Shown here: positions 4,453 to 5,006 of the stretch, in pieces
Layout: each line of letters starts with the position of its first letter
How positions within the stretch are numbered: position 1 is the first letter of the stretch
Position numbers and translations under genes: made by a program
Notes under the pieces: generated by a model
The model's database searches: none
The model's input: only the letters and a program-made list of their open reading frames with translations
What the model was told of the DNA's origin: nothing
From: an uncultured Actinomycetes bacterium
GTDB lineage: Bacteria > Actinomycetota > Actinomycetes > Nanopelagicales > Nanopelagicaceae
DNA: 5,006 nucleotides
Direction: 5' to 3'
NCBI GenBank assembly: GCA_903890345.1
Contig: CAITAV010000101.1
Span: 1 to 5,006, forward strand

Positions 4453-5006
4453 ATGACTGAACCCACTCTCTATCCCGAGAGTGGGTTTCGTCGTTTACGG
4501 ATAGATCTGGCTTATGACGGAACTAATTTCGCAGGGTGGGCAAAACAACCAGATCAGCGCACAATTCAAGAGTGCCTTGAAGAATCCCTTGCAAAAATTT
4601 CACAGATTAACCCAGAAACAATTGTTGCTGGCCGCACTGATGCAGGAGTACATGCCACAGGACAAGTAATACATGTAGATCTTCCAGAAAACCTTTCACT
4701 CGATGATTTGGTTTACAAACTCAATCGGCTCTTAGATCAAGATATTCGTGTCCACAAAATTAGTCTTGCTCCAGAAGCATTTCATGCGCGTTTTTCAGCG
4801 CTGCGCCGTAAATACAGATACAAAATTCTCGATGATAATCGAGTGCTAGATCCTCTTGCTCGACTAGATGTTGCTACGTGGTATCGAGCACTAGATGTTG
4901 ATGTCATGAATAAAACCAGTCAACTCTTGCTGGGTAAGCATGACTTTGCGGCCTTTTGTAAGTTTCGTGAAGGCGCAACCACAGTTCGTACATTAGAAAA
5001 ATATGA
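4453..5006 (+). CDS. truA: tRNA pseudouridine(38-40) synthase, N-terminal part
   Basis: Converts uridines 38-40 of the tRNA anticodon stem-loop to pseudouridine. The frame runs off the window after 184 complete codons; about 80-100 residues of a normal TruA are missing. Visible motifs are RIDLAYDGTNFAGWAKQP (16-33), the catalytic segment AGRTDAGVHATGQV with the nucleophile D63, HARFSALRRKYRYKI (111-125) and GKHDFAAFCKFREGATTVRT (161-180). ATG at 4453 is the only normal start upstream of the RIDLAYDG motif, giving a 15-residue leader before the conserved domain. No Shine-Dalgarno precedes it, and codons 3-12 form a terminator-like hairpin. No ATG, GTG or TTG lies in frame between the hairpin and the conserved domain. 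Gene order rplQ-truA is common in Actinobacteria and Firmicutes. Confidence 0.95.
   Translation, partial: MTEPTLYPESGFRRLRIDLAYDGTNFAGWAKQPDQRTIQECLEESLAKISQINPETIVAGRTDAGVHATGQVIHVDLPENLSLDDLVYKLNRLLDQDIRVHKISLAPEAFHARFSALRRKYRYKILDDNRVLDPLARLDVATWYRALDVDVMNKTSQLLLGKHDFAAFCKFREGATTVRTLEKY
4459..4498 (+). terminator. Intrinsic terminator of the rplQ operon
   Basis: ACCCACTCTC (4461-4470) pairs perfectly with GAGAGTGGGT (4477-4486) around the loop TATCCC. A460/T487-type flanking pairs (4460 with 4487, and a G-T at 4459/4488) extend it. It is followed by TTTCGTCGTTT, an interrupted T-tract. The T-rich side is only on the + strand exit, so it would stop transcription coming from rplQ. It lies within codons 3-12 of the truA reading frame. 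Confidence 0.7.

Noticed and set aside
1..5006. Mobile elements, CRISPR arrays, tRNA or rRNA genes, toxin or phage genes
   Set aside because: No long direct or terminal repeats, no transposase or integrase-like frame, no spaced repeat array and no RNA gene were seen. Gene order is intact ancestral spc/alpha synteny.

Overview
The window is a contiguous piece of the spc/alpha ribosomal-protein region of an actinobacterium. All genes are on the + strand, in the order (adk)-map-infA-rpmJ-rpsM-rpsK-rpsD-rpoA-rplQ-truA. This order, an infA-rpmJ pair directly before rpsM, and an RpoA beginning MLIAQRPTLSEEVV followed by GYTLGNSMRRTLLSSIPGAA all point to Actinobacteria. The base composition is much more AT-rich than in most members of that phylum (estimated by eye, not counted). 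A low-GC, streamlined lineage such as the freshwater Nanopelagicales (acI, 'Ca. Planktophila/Nanopelagicus') is the best guess. That placement is inference from protein flavour, composition and tight packing.

Layout: 1-26 is probably the last codons of adenylate kinase. 38-850 is methionine aminopeptidase. 851-1024 is a regulatory gap with a set of alternating TTAGGGG/CCCCTAA-type arms and a likely promoter (TAGACT at 976-981). infA (TTG start) and rpmJ follow. 1376-1498 is a 123-nt leader before rpsM with a palindrome, a strong hairpin, and a downstream segment that can pair with the hairpin loop, giving a pseudoknot-like layout. rpsM, rpsK and rpsD are tightly packed (1-nt overlap, then a 13-nt gap). 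2936-3039 is a 104-nt gap before rpoA with an 11-bp hairpin. rpoA is followed 12 nt later by rplQ. A strong hairpin with a T-rich tail at about 4459-4498 looks like the operon terminator, but it lies inside the first codons of truA, which runs off the end of the window.

Together the genes make translation-initiation factor IF-1, ribosomal proteins L36, S13, S11, S4 and L17, and the RNA polymerase alpha subunit. They are flanked by an enzyme that trims the initiator Met from new proteins and one that modifies tRNA anticodon arms. S4 is the classic autoregulator of this operon in E. coli, and the pre-rpsM leader here is the natural place to look for an equivalent control.

I found no mobile element, CRISPR array, tRNA, rRNA or unfamiliar protein family. 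The coding content is ordinary core housekeeping. The points worth a second look are non-coding: the infA, rpsM and rpoA leaders and the terminator/truA overlap.
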